Source: Rhizobium sp. (GTDB lineage: Bacteria > Pseudomonadota > Alphaproteobacteria > Rhizobiales > Rhizobiaceae). From it: a DNA stretch of 64,000 bases. The DNA is taken from the NCBI GenBank assembly GCA_019739215.1, contig JAHHDR010000012.1, positions 23,688 to 87,687 of the forward strand, written 5' to 3'. The translations under genes and the position numbers were made by a program. Below the pieces are notes generated by a model. That model saw nothing but the letters and a program-made list of their open reading frames with translations, was not told the origin of the DNA and did no database searches. Below, one piece after another: positions 26,949 through 37,613 of this stretch (position 1 is its first letter; each line of letters starts with the position of its first letter).

Positions 26949-27523
26949 GTCAGCATCTCCAGTCCCTCGGCGAGGCCGACCACCCTGCCCATGTAGCGGT
27001 CGATGTCCTCGAGCGAGGCTTCAGCCAGATGCGGGCGGTTGGAGTTGGTCGCCTCCCGCACGATGATCGGCTCGAAGCCGTTGGCGAAGGCGTCCTGCGC
27101 GGTGGCGCGGATGCAGACATTGGTCTTCACGCCCGCGATGATGACCCGTTCGACCTTCTGCTCGGTCAGGAACAGCGCGAGGTCGGTTGCGAAGAAGGCG
27201 CTGAAGCGGCGCTTGAACACGGATGTCTCGTTGGCGCCATCGGGACGGAAATCCTGGAAGTAGTCGGCATCATGGGCATCGGCGAGGTGATGGATCGGCA
27301 GCTTCTTCCATTCGAAATCATGAAATTCCGGCCGGTGCCGCTCGGCAGCATGGACGGTGACGGCACCGCTGGCGCGCGCCGCATCGCGCAACTGCCGCAT
27401 CGGCTGCAGCACGTCTTCCACGCCGGCGTAGTAATTCGGCTGCCCCGGCTCGAAGAAGGAATTGATGACATCGACCAGCAAAAGCGCGGTCCTTGGTTTT
27501 GTCATCTGGGGTTTCTCGGTCAT
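26945..27523 (-). CDS. Cysteine hydrolase, isochorismatase-like
   Basis: A 192-residue isochorismatase-fold hydrolase. The Asp-Lys-Cys triad is visible: ALLLVDVINSFF (Asp), SVFKRRFSAFF (Lys) and VIIAGVKTNVCIRATAQDA (Cys at about residue 142). Relatives hydrolyse carbamates, ureidoacrylates or nicotinamide, all steps in nucleobase or cofactor degradation. ATG 27523 overlaps the permease stop by 4 bases. In this nucleoside operon an amidase/ureidase type step on the freed base is plausible. Confidence 0.87.
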   Translation of the reverse strand: MTEKPQMTKPRTALLLVDVINSFFEPGQPNYYAGVEDVLQPMRQLRDAARASGAVTVHAAERHRPEFHDFEWKKLPIHHLADAHDADYFQDFRPDGANETSVFKRRFSAFFATDLALFLTEQKVERVIIAGVKTNVCIRATAQDAFANGFEPIIVREATNSNRPHLAEASLEDIDRYMGRVVGLAEGLEMLT

Positions 27524-28416
27524 GCACGTGCTCCGCGGGCCTTCTTGGCCGAAATCGCAATCAGGGTGAGGATGACGATGACCATCGCATAGGGCAGCAT
27601 CTGCACCAGTTCGGCCGGGATTCCGCGGCCTTGGAGACGGATCTGGAAGGCATCGAAGAAGCCGAACAGCAGCGCGCCGACCGACGTCATCACCGGCCGG
27701 TTGCGGCCGAAATAGAAGGCCGCCAGCGCGATGAAGCCGCGTCCCGCCGTGATGCCCTCGTTGAACACCCCGACCACGCCGATCGAGAGATAGGCGCCCG
27801 CGAGCGCCGACATGACGCCGGCGAAGACGGTGGACGCATCGCGGGTGAAGAGCGGGTCGAGTCCGAGCGCGCGCGCCGCCTTGGGTCCGGCGCCCGCCGC
27901 GCGCAGGCGCAGTCCGCCCCGGGTGCGCTTGAGGAACCACACCGTGACCGGCACCAGGATCCAGGCCGACCAGGTGAGGATGTCGTGGCCGGAGAAGATC
28001 GCGCCGAGAACCGGAATGTCCTCGATGACGGGAATATCCCAGCGCGGCAAGCGGGTCACGTCGGGCAGGCGCAGCGTGCCGGCGACTTCATAGTTGGATT
28101 TCAGGAAGAACCGGACAAGACCGGCGGCCACGATGTTGAAGCCGAGGCCGACGATGATCTCGTTGGCATCGAGCCGGGTGATGACCAGCGACATGGCCAG
28201 CCCCATGACGGCGCCCGCGAGTCCCGCTCCAACTAGCGCGACAAACCAGTTTCCATGGTTGGCAGCAAGGATAAGACCGACGAGGGCACCCGTCAGCATC
28301 GAAGAATCGAGCCCGATATTGACGATGCCGCCGGTGCGGTTGATCAGCCCGCCGAGTGCCGCCAGCAGCACCGGCGTCGTCATCAGGATGGCGGCATGGA
28401 TGAGATTGTCGATCAT
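27520..28416 (-). CDS. BMP-type nucleoside ABC transporter permease 2
   Basis: A 298-residue permease of the BPD_transp_2 family, second of two in this importer. The N-terminus reads MIDNLIHAAILMTTPVLLAALGGLINRTGGIVNIGLDSSMLTGA, with the conserved G-x-x-N-x-G motif of nucleoside permeases; GVFNEGITAGRGFIALAAFYFGR is the characteristic late loop. It overlaps the partner permease and the downstream hydrolase by 4 bases each. Start ATG 28416 is set by the family's N-terminus; the open frame runs farther upstream. Confidence 0.9.
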   Translation of the reverse strand: MIDNLIHAAILMTTPVLLAALGGLINRTGGIVNIGLDSSMLTGALVGLILAANHGNWFVALVGAGLAGAVMGLAMSLVITRLDANEIIVGLGFNIVAAGLVRFFLKSNYEVAGTLRLPDVTRLPRWDIPVIEDIPVLGAIFSGHDILTWSAWILVPVTVWFLKRTRGGLRLRAAGAGPKAARALGLDPLFTRDASTVFAGVMSALAGAYLSIGVVGVFNEGITAGRGFIALAAFYFGRNRPVMTSVGALLFGFFDAFQIRLQGRGIPAELVQMLPYAMVIVILTLIAISAKKARGARA

Positions 28417-29470
28417 GCCGCGCGCCTCTTCCAGAGCTTGCCCAGCCGGGCGACGGCGAAGATCATCACCATGCCCTGCAGGATGTTGACGATCTCGATC
28501 GGCACGTTGCTGAAGAGCTGGATCGTGGCACCCGACGTCGCCAGCGCGCCGAACAGGATGGCGGCAAGCAGCATGCCCCAGGCATTGCCGCGCCCTAGCA
28601 GAGCCACGGCGATGCCGACGAAGCCATAGCCGGGCGAGAAGCCGGAGACATAGCGGAACACGGTGCCGAGCGCATGCGCCCCGCCCGCAAGCCCACCGAT
28701 GACTCCCGACAAGATCATCATCCGGAAGACCAGACCCGGCACGTTGAGCCCGGTGGCGGTGGCGAAGCGGGCATTCATGCCGGCAATCCGGGTCTCGAAG
28801 CCGAGCGCCGCCCACTTGCCCCAGAGCCAGTAGAGCACGATGCAGGCCAGTGCGATCAGGAATCCGGCATTGAGCGTCGAGCCACGCATGAGTTTCGGCA
28901 GGCGCGCGGCCTGATCGATCATCGGTGTCGCGGAATTGGCAGCCCCCGGTGCGAGCAGCGGGCCGTTGACCAGCCAGGCCGTCAGGCTGATGGCAATGAA
29001 ATTCAGCATCAGCGTCGTGACGACCTCGTCGACATCGAGCCGCGACTTGAGCAGCGCCGGGACCAGCATCCAGAGCGCGCCGGCCAGCATCGAGGCCAGG
29101 ATCGCCATCGGCAGCAGCACGAAGCCGGACAGCGAGATGAAGGTGAAGCCGACAAAGGCCGCGGCGAGGCCACCAACATTGACGCAGCCCTCGACGCCGA
29201 CATTGAAGGCGCCGGTGCGGAAGGCGATGGCCGTTGCCAGTCCGGTGAAGATCAGTGGCGTCGCAGCCGCCAGTGTGGAGGCGATACGCTTGGTCGAACC
29301 GAAGGATTCGACGAAGAGCAGCCGATAGACATCGAGCGGATTGTGTCCGGCAATGGCCAGCACGATGGCGCCGAGGACAAGCGCGATCAGCAGCGGCGCG
29401 AGCGACGCGCCGAGTGGCTTGAGAATGGCGGAGCCACGACGGGTCGGGGCGGGAGAGACGACGGATGCCA

Positions 29471-29471
<1 letters not shown>
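28413..29471 (-). CDS. BMP-type nucleoside ABC transporter permease 1
   Basis: A 352-residue membrane subunit with about 8-10 hydrophobic spans. The conserved IAFRTGAFNVGVEGCVNVGGLAAAF motif is near residues 84-108 and SGFSPGYGFVGIAVALLGRGNAWGMLLAAILFGAL is in the C-terminal half; both are typical of Med/BMP-associated permeases. Its start is within GTGATGG, overlapping the ATPase stop. It pairs with the permease just downstream to form a heterodimeric channel. Confidence 0.9.
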
Positions 29472-31009
<1,538 letters not shown>

Positions 31010-31024
31010 AACAGCGGAGACCGC

Positions 31025-32069
31025 TTACTTCAGGTAATCCGGGTAGCCCTGGTCGACGACATTCCAGACCTTGATCTTGCCCGAGATGATGTCGGCCTTG
31101 GCCTGTTCGACCTTTTGGAGATAGGCGGCCGGGATGATATCCTTGGTGTGCTTCATCTCGGAGAGGCCGACGCCGCCTTCCTTGAGGCCATAGGCAATCG
31201 TCGTGCCGCCGAGCTTGGTGCCCTTGGCATATTCCGTGACCACACCCTCGACGGCAACGTCGGTCTTCTTGATCATGGAGGTCAGCACGGCGCCCGGCGC
31301 AAGTCCGTCCTGATCGCCGTCGACGCCGATGGCGTAATGACCGGCTTCCTTGGCGGCCTCGATGACGCCCATGCCGGTGCCGCCGGCCACCTGGTAGACG
31401 ATGTCGGCACCCTGTTCGAAACATGGCCTTGGCCATCTGCTGGCCGAGCGCCGGATCGGCGAAGTTGTTGGAATAGGCGACCTTGACGTCGATGGCGGGA
31501 TTGACGGACTTGGCGCCTTCGATGAAGCCGGCGATGAACTTGTCGATACCGGCCGACTTGGTGCCGCCGATCACGCCCAGTACAGGCTCGGCATTGATGC
31601 CCTTGATCGAGGTATCCGTGGTCACCTGCGCGGCGAGCACGCCGGCGAGATAGGAGCCTTCCTGCTCCTGGAACAGGACGGAGACGATGTTGTCACCCTT
31701 CTGGACCTGGTTGAGGATGGCGAAGGTTGTTTCCGGATAATCCGGGGCCACTTCGACCATCGGCTCGCCATGGGCGTATTCGAGGTCGACGATCAACCCG
31801 AATTCGGCGTCGGCCGCGCGGCGCAGGATGTCCGCAGCCTGGGCCACAACCTCCTTGGACTCGACCGGCTTACCGTCGATGCCGGCAGCCTCGACGCCGC
31901 GCTTGAAGCCGGCATAGGCGAGGTCGTTGTAGGACTGGTCGCCGAGGCCACCCTGGGCGATGATCAGTGCGGCAGGCTTGACGTCGGCCGCGTAGCTAGC
32001 GCTCGCCGTCCGAAAGGGAACCGAGGCGAGGACCGTGGTGGCCATCATGGTCAGGACTCGTGAATGCAT
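31025..32069 (-). pseudogene. BMP-family nucleoside-binding protein, frameshifted
   Basis: A BMP/Med-type periplasmic or lipoprotein-like binding protein in two frames. The first (from ATG 32069) carries a signal peptide and DVKPAALIIAQGGLGDQSYND through QQMAKAMF. The second carries EQGADIVYQVAGGTGMGV through KVWNVVDQGYPDYLK to 31025. The break is at about 31419-31421, where an A-run seems one base too long (TTT CGA in place of TTC GAA on the coding strand). The joined length of about 347 residues is normal for the family. An AGGAGAACC site precedes the start. Either a recent inactivating indel or a sequence error. Confidence 0.8.
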
Positions 32070-32102
32070 CTTGGTTCTCCTGTTTTTCTCTGGTTCCCCG
32101 AG

Positions 32103-32836
32103 TCAGGCTGTCTTGTGAGCCTGGCCCTCGTATGAGTAGTGACGGGCGTCCATAGGTCGCCTCCACCGCATCGAGCGGCGTGCCGTCATCGGCGAAAGTC
32201 TGGCGGGGTGACGGACACAACGACAGTGTCGTCTGCGAGATCGAGAAGCCGCCGCTCCTCTTCATTGGCGAGGCGGGCCAGCAGCCGTTCATTGGCGGTC
32301 GCGACCTTCAGGCCGCTCTCTTCGAAATGTCGGTAGAGCGAGAAATCCGGGGCCTTTGCCACTGCTTCCGTCAGGCCGATGCGCGCGAGCAGCTCAGCCG
32401 ACAGCGTCGAGCTATGCCGTGCGACGGCATGGCCCTCGACGTAGCGGAGACGGTCGAAGAAGATCAGCGGCTCGCCTTCGGAATATGGCAGGCCCGCCAC
32501 CCACTCTGTCGGCCGGAACGCCAGGACGCGGTGCGTCGACACATGCCCCGCTGCCTGCACAGCCTCGGGGAACGAAAGAAAGATAGCCCGGCTGGCGCCG
32601 CAGCGGGCGCCTCGGCGACAAAGGTCCCCGCTGCCCTGCTTGCGGACGATGAGGCCGTCCTTCACCAGTTGCTCGACCGCCTTGGCGACCGTGAAACCGG
32701 CTGACCTTGTAGTCTTTGGCCAGAACCGGCTCACTCGGCAGGCGCTCGCCGGCCGGCAGGGTATCGACCATGCCTCCGCAGCCGCTGCGCGATCTGCAGG
32801 TAGTAGGGCCTCACCATTTTCCGACAGGCGCTTCAT
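32103..32836 (-). pseudogene. GntR-family regulator (HutC/UTRA type) with several frameshifts
   Basis: Parts of a HutC-type regulator are readable but in different frames: RPYYLQIAQRLRR, MVDTLPAGERLPSEPVLAKDYKVSR, FTVAKAVEQLVKDGLIVRKQGSG, TFVAEAP, and a long UTRA-domain frame (EAVQAAGHVSTHRVLAF through ARLANEEERRLLDLADDT). The C-terminus probably continues as DARHYSYEGQAHKTA in yet another frame, ending at 32103. About five indels are needed to rebuild it. Being just upstream of the BMP-importer operon on the same strand, it is the likely former regulator of that operon. Confidence 0.7.
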
Positions 32837-33021
32837 GGCATCTTCCAAGGTTGTCCAGTCAACTGTACAGATTAAAAAGTCGGACGCAAGTGGCATCACG
32901 CGAATTGTGTTGGCCGCTGTCGAGATCCGGTTTTTGTGAAACGAGCGGGTCAGGCCGGCATCCCGGCCTCAGCCTTGCCGGCGGGGACTAACCGGCTTGT
33001 TGTATTCCTGCAATGACGATA

Positions 33022-33030
33022 ACGTATACG
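33022..33030. promoter_or_regulatory. GTATAC-type operator candidate (copy 1)
   Basis: ACGTATACG lies 27 bases upstream of the broken GntR gene. A related ACGTATACACG occurs at 33790-33800 ahead of the BMP-importer operon. GTAT/ATAC half-sites are common in FCD-GntR operators. Confidence 0.4.
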
Positions 33031-33056
33031 GGAATTCAGAGAGAAGCCGCAGTTCC

Positions 33057-33759
33057 ATGTCGTCCAATTCAGATCGCGTAGACATCGCCCCACCGCACCT
33101 TGCGCCAGGGCCATCATCGAGCAGGCGCTGAAAGCCGGCACAAAGCTGCCTGAGGAACGAGATCGGCAGGCATTTTTTCGATGAGCCGAACGCTGGTTCG
33201 CGCCGTGCTGGCCAGATTGCAGGCACAGGGGCTGGTCGATACCTATCACAAGCGCACCGCCACGGTTGCCCAGCCCAGCCTCGAGGAAGCGCGCGACGCC
33301 TTCGCAGTCCGCCGGGCGCTCGAGCGTGAGGTGATGAAGGCGGTGATGAAACGCTGGAGCCCCGCGGTCGAGACCATCCTGCGCGACCATGTGCAGGAAG
33401 AGGAAGCCGCCCATGCCAAGGGCGACGTGCGCCTTTCGACCCGGCTCGCCGGCGAATTCCATCTCAAGCTCGCGGAACTTTCGGGCAATGCGCTTCTCGA
33501 ACGCTACCTGTCCGAGCTCGTCTCCCGCTGCTCGCTGATTCTCGCGATGTACAGCCGGCCGCATTCCAGCGAATGTGCGATCAGCGAACATTCCGGCCTG
33601 ATCACCGCCCTTAAGATGGGCGATCTGGCCTCTGCCGAGCACCTGATGGACGAGCATCTCTCCTCGGTCGAAAGCCGCGCCCTGTTTGAGGACGAACTGG
33701 CGGCCGAGCCCGATCTCGGCTCGATCCTGTCGCGATTTACGAGCCGCGCCACCGCATAG
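33057..33759 (+). pseudogene. GntR-family regulator, FCD subfamily, frameshifted N-terminus
   Basis: The C-terminal part is continuous from 33181 (MSRTLVRAVLARLQAQGLVD, then a full FCD domain with EFHLKLAELSGNALLERYL and SEHSGLITALKMGD) to 33759. The preceding winged-helix part is split over three frames: MSSNSDRVDIAPPHL, AIIEQALKAGTKLPE, NEIGRHF. About three small indels in 120 bases separate them. The gene points toward the second BMP-importer operon and is its probable regulator. Inactivation or a poor sequence stretch are both possible. Confidence 0.72.
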
Positions 33760-33993
33760 GATCGCGGCCGACCTGCCGCTTTTTCAATCACGTATACACG
33801 ATTTTGCATTTTATGTAGACTTGGCGCGACGAGAAAGGCTCGCCGTCGACTGCGCTTGGAATCTCATCGCAAGTTTTCTCCCAACGAATCCATTGGTCTA
33901 ACGCTGTCTTGGCGCATCAGATTTAAGCGCGATACGTTCTGGCATCAATGTTGCATACATGATTATCAAGATCATGTAGCCCAGATTTTGCCC
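33760..33993. promoter_or_regulatory. Promoter region of the second BMP-importer operon
   Basis: This 234-base AT-richer gap holds no gene. It contains ACGTATACACG (33790-33800), matching the site ahead of the GntR gene, followed by an A/T-rich segment. A specific -35/-10 pair could not be chosen with confidence. Confidence 0.45.
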
Positions 33994-35565
33994 ATGTCGT
34001 CCATGTCGCCATCGTATACCGAACATCGCCTCGAGCTTCGCGGCATCCGCAAGGCCTATCCGGCCGTGGTTGCCAATGACGGCATCGATCTCAGCGTCAA
34101 TCCCGGCGAGATCCATGCGGTCGTCGGCGAAAACGGCGCCGGCAAGTCGACGCTAATGAAGATCATCTATGGCATGGTGCGGCCGGATTCCGGCGAGATC
34201 CTGTGGGACGGCCGCGAGGTCTCGATCGCAACGCCGGCCGATGCACAGAAGCTCGGTATCGGCATGGTGTTCCAGCATTTCGCGCTTTTCGACACGTTGA
34301 CTGTGGCGGAAAACATTGCGCTCGCCCTACCCGGCAAGCCTAATATCGCAACGCTGTCGAAGCGGATTGTCGAGGTCGCGGCCCGTTACGGCCTGCCGGT
34401 CGAGCCGGGACGACACATCTACACGATGTCGGTCGGCGAGCGGCAGCGGGTCGAGATCATCCGCGCGCTGCTGCAGAATCCACGCCTGCTGATCCTCGAC
34501 GAGCCGACTTCGGTGCTGACGCCACAGGCCGTGGCGACACTGTTCGTCACCCTGCGCCAGATCGCGGCCGAGGGCTGCAGCATTCTCTATATCAGCCACA
34601 AGCTCATTGAAATCCGCGACCTCTGCCATAAGGCGACGATCCTGCGCGGTGGCCGCGTCACCGGCGTCTGCGATCCCCGCCAGGAAAGCCCCGCCTCGAT
34701 GGCGCGGCTGATGATCGGCGCCGATCTTCCCGAATACAGGCATCGCACCGACATCTCGACCGGCAAGACGCGCCTTCAGGTCTCCAACCTGACGCTCGCC
34801 ATGAACGACCCCTTCGGGACCGCGCTTGCCGGCATCGGCTTTGTCGTTCACGGCGGCGAGATCCTCGGCATAGCCGGGGTCTCCGGCAACGGACAGCAGG
34901 AACTACTGGCCGCTCTTTCGGGCGAGACACCGCTCTCAAGGGCTGACACGATCACCATCGAAGGCAGGCCCGCCGCTCATCTCGATCCTGCCGGACGGCG
35001 CGGACTTGGTCTCTGCTCGGTGCCGGAGGATCGGTTGAAGCAGGGGTCGGTTCCCTCACTACCGCTTTCCGAGAACGTGCTGCTGACCGCCAATCGCGGC
35101 GGCGCGGTGCAGGGTGGCCTGATCCGCTTCGATCGCGTCACCGCCTTTGCCGAACGCTGCATTGCGGCCTTCGACGTCCGTACGCCGGGGCCGAAGGCAC
35201 GCGCCGGCAGCCTGTCCGGCGGCAACCTGCAGAAATTCATCATCGGCCGCGAGATCCTGCAGGAACCCGGCGTGCTGGTCGTGTCCCAGCCAACCTGGGG
35301 CGTCGATGTCGGCGCCGCGCTGGTGATCCGCCAGGCGCTGCTCGATCTACGCGATCGCGGTGCGGCCATCGTCGCCATTTCGGAGGAACTCGACGAACTC
35401 TTCGAGATCGCCGACCGCATCGCGGTCATCGCCGCCGGGCGCCTCACGGAGGCGGAGCCCGTGGCCAAAGCGAGCCGCGACGCGATCGGCCTCGCCATGT
35501 CGGGTGAACGGCGCCAGGAGCCCGGTGCCACTGCCGCCGGGAAGGAGCCAGCGCATGCGCTTTGA
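33994..35565 (+). CDS. BMP-type ABC transporter ATPase (two nucleotide-binding domains), second system
   Basis: A 523-residue fused ATPase. Domain 1 has Walker A GENGAGKST, FQHFALFDTLTVAEN, signature SVGERQRVEI, Walker B LLILDEPTSVLTP and YISHKL. Domain 2 has GVSGNGQQELLAA (degenerate Walker A), SLSGGNLQKFIIGREI and VVSQPTWGVDVGAA. This set of motifs is typical of nucleoside/BMP importers. I chose ATG 33994 because the upstream open frame lacks family similarity; 34003 is an alternative. It heads a rightward operon with two permeases, a binding protein and catabolic enzymes, and overlaps the first permease by 11 bases. Confidence 0.9.
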   Translation: MSSMSPSYTEHRLELRGIRKAYPAVVANDGIDLSVNPGEIHAVVGENGAGKSTLMKIIYGMVRPDSGEILWDGREVSIATPADAQKLGIGMVFQHFALFDTLTVAENIALALPGKPNIATLSKRIVEVAARYGLPVEPGRHIYTMSVGERQRVEIIRALLQNPRLLILDEPTSVLTPQAVATLFVTLRQIAAEGCSILYISHKLIEIRDLCHKATILRGGRVTGVCDPRQESPASMARLMIGADLPEYRHRTDISTGKTRLQVSNLTLAMNDPFGTALAGIGFVVHGGEILGIAGVSGNGQQELLAALSGETPLSRADTITIEGRPAAHLDPAGRRGLGLCSVPEDRLKQGSVPSLPLSENVLLTANRGGAVQGGLIRFDRVTAFAERCIAAFDVRTPGPKARAGSLSGGNLQKFIIGREILQEPGVLVVSQPTWGVDVGAALVIRQALLDLRDRGAAIVAISEELDELFEIADRIAVIAAGRLTEAEPVAKASRDAIGLAMSGERRQEPGATAAGKEPAHAL

Positions 35566-36646
35566 ACCGCGTCCGAAACCCTCCAGCCTGATGGTGCTGA
35601 TGTCGCCTGTCCTCGCGATCACGCTGACTTCCATCGTCGCGATGGTGATCTTCGCCTCCGCCGGCCTCAACCCCTTCGAGGCGCTTGTCACCTTCCTCAC
35701 GGCGCCCTTGGTCGATCTCTATGGACTGGGCGAATTGCTGATCAAGGCAGCGCCGCTGGTTCTGATTGGTATCGGTCTCGCCATCGGCTTCAAGGCGGGC
35801 GTGTGGAATGTCGGCGCCGAGGGGCAACTGACCTCAGGGGTGATCTTCGCCGGCTATGTCGCGCTGAAATTCGGACCGGGCGGCGGGTTCTGGGTCCTGC
35901 CAGCGATGGTCGTGGCCGGTGCCATCGGCGGCATGGTCTGGGCGGCGATCCCGGCGGTTCTCCGCATCCTGTTCAATGCCAGCGAAATCCTCGTCAGCCT
36001 GATGCTGAACTATGTCGCGGCACTGTGGCTGTCCTGGCTGATCTTCGGCCTGTGGCGCGATCCCGGCGGCTTCAACTTCCCGCAGTCCGAACCGCTCGCG
36101 CCCGCCGCACTCTTCCCCGTGCTGATCGAGAACACCCGCGCCAATATCAGCGTGCTCTTCGCGCTCGTGGCCGTCGTGCTGGGCTGGCTGTTCATGAGCC
36201 GCAGCTTCGCGGGCTTCCAGCTCAAGGTGACAGGCCTGTCCGAGGGCGCGGCGCGCTATGCCGGCTTCAGTGTCCGGCGCGCGGTGCTGATCGGCATGCT
36301 GGCAAGCGGTGCTGCCGCCGGCATCGCAGGCGTGGGCGAGATCGCCGGGCCGCTGGGCCAGATCTTCCCGACCGCCTCGCCCGGCTATGGCTATGCCGCG
36401 ATCATCGTCGCCTTCCTCGGCCGGCTGCACCCTGTCGGTATCCTGTTTTCCGGCCTGCTGATGGCGCTGCTCTATCTCGCGGGCGATCTCGCGCAGATGT
36501 CGCTCGGCATGCCGTCCTCGATCACCGGCCTCTTGCAGAGCACGCTGCTGTTCTTCCTGCTCACCACTGACGTTTTCATCCAGTACCGCATCCGCTTCCA
36601 GCCATCGAAGAAGGAACCTTTGAGCCAGCAGGGAGCATCGACCTGA
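35555..36646 (+). CDS. BMP-type ABC transporter permease 1, second system
   Basis: A 363-residue membrane subunit. IGLAIGFKAGVWNVGAEGQLTSGVIFAGY is the conserved nucleoside-permease motif near residues 73-101, and TASPGYGYAAIIVAFLGRLHPVGILFSGLLMALLY is the C-terminal conserved loop. Start ATG 35555 lies inside the end of the ATPase gene; its stop shares a base with the next permease's ATG. Only the single-copy part of the window contains this gene, because the palindrome reaches the window edge before its mirror image. Confidence 0.9.
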   Translation: MRFEPRPKPSSLMVLMSPVLAITLTSIVAMVIFASAGLNPFEALVTFLTAPLVDLYGLGELLIKAAPLVLIGIGLAIGFKAGVWNVGAEGQLTSGVIFAGYVALKFGPGGGFWVLPAMVVAGAIGGMVWAAIPAVLRILFNASEILVSLMLNYVAALWLSWLIFGLWRDPGGFNFPQSEPLAPAALFPVLIENTRANISVLFALVAVVLGWLFMSRSFAGFQLKVTGLSEGAARYAGFSVRRAVLIGMLASGAAAGIAGVGEIAGPLGQIFPTASPGYGYAAIIVAFLGRLHPVGILFSGLLMALLYLAGDLAQMSLGMPSSITGLLQSTLLFFLLTTDVFIQYRIRFQPSKKEPLSQQGAST

Positions 36647-37566
36647 TGGACCAGATCCTTCCGATCCTCGTCGCCACGCTCATTGCCGGCACGCCGCTGG
36701 TCTATGCCGCGCTCGGCGAACTCGTGGTCGAGCGTGCGGGTGTGCTCAACATGGGCGTCGAGGGCATGATGGTGATCGGCGCCGTCATCGCCTTCATCGT
36801 GATGATGGCGTCAGGCAGCCTTTTCCTCGCGGTTCTGGCGGCCATGCTCGCGGCGACGCTGCTGGCCTTCATGTTTGCGGTGCTCACCGTGAGCTTCCGT
36901 GCCAACCAGGTCGCGGTCGGGCTGGCGCTCACGATCTTCGGCACCAGCCTCGCCTCCTTCATCGGCAAGTCCTATATCGGCATGGCGATCGTGATGGAAC
37001 CGTCGCCGGTCTCGGCATTCGCGGCCAGGATCCCGCTTGTCGGCGCCGTGCTTGGCCAGCTTCATCCGCTGGTCTGGTTCTCCTGGATTTTTGCGGCCGG
37101 CGTCTGGTGTTTCCTGCAGAAGACCCGCACGGGCCTCATTGTCCGCGCCGTCGGGGAATCCCCGACCTCGGCCCATGCGCTCGGCTATCCCGTCAACCGC
37201 ATACGCTATCTGGCGGTGCTGTTCGGCGGCGCGGCCGCGGGTGTTGCCGGCGCCTATGTCTCGATCATCTACACCTCGCTCTGGACCGAAGGCCTGATCG
37301 CCGGCCGCGGCTGGATCGCGGTGGCGCTCGTGGTCTTCGCCACATGGCGGCCGATCCGCTGCTTTCTCGGCGCCTACCTGTTCGGCGGCGCCACCATCGC
37401 CCAGCTCTTCGCCCAGAGCGCCGGCATCAGCCTGCCGTCCGAACTGATGAGTGCGCTCCCCTATCTCGTGACCATCATCGTGCTGGTGCTGATCTCGCGC
37501 AATGCCGCGGTAATGCGCCTCAACGTGCCCGCTTCCCTCGGCAAACCATTTGCCGCCGAGGGCTGA
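36646..37566 (+). CDS. BMP-type ABC transporter permease 2, second system
   Basis: A 306-residue permease partner. LVYAALGELVVERAGVLNMGVEGMMVIGAV is the expected N-terminal motif and SIIYTSLWTEGLIAGRGWIAVALVVFATWRP the late conserved loop. It overlaps the preceding permease by one base (TGATG). From about base 36840 the sequence is present a second time in inverted orientation (63274-64000). Confidence 0.9.
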   Translation: MDQILPILVATLIAGTPLVYAALGELVVERAGVLNMGVEGMMVIGAVIAFIVMMASGSLFLAVLAAMLAATLLAFMFAVLTVSFRANQVAVGLALTIFGTSLASFIGKSYIGMAIVMEPSPVSAFAARIPLVGAVLGQLHPLVWFSWIFAAGVWCFLQKTRTGLIVRAVGESPTSAHALGYPVNRIRYLAVLFGGAAAGVAGAYVSIIYTSLWTEGLIAGRGWIAVALVVFATWRPIRCFLGAYLFGGATIAQLFAQSAGISLPSELMSALPYLVTIIVLVLISRNAAVMRLNVPASLGKPFAAEG

Positions 37567-37613
37567 GAATGAATGCCGCCAGTAAACCAACCTAACAACA
37601 AGAGGGAACCGAC

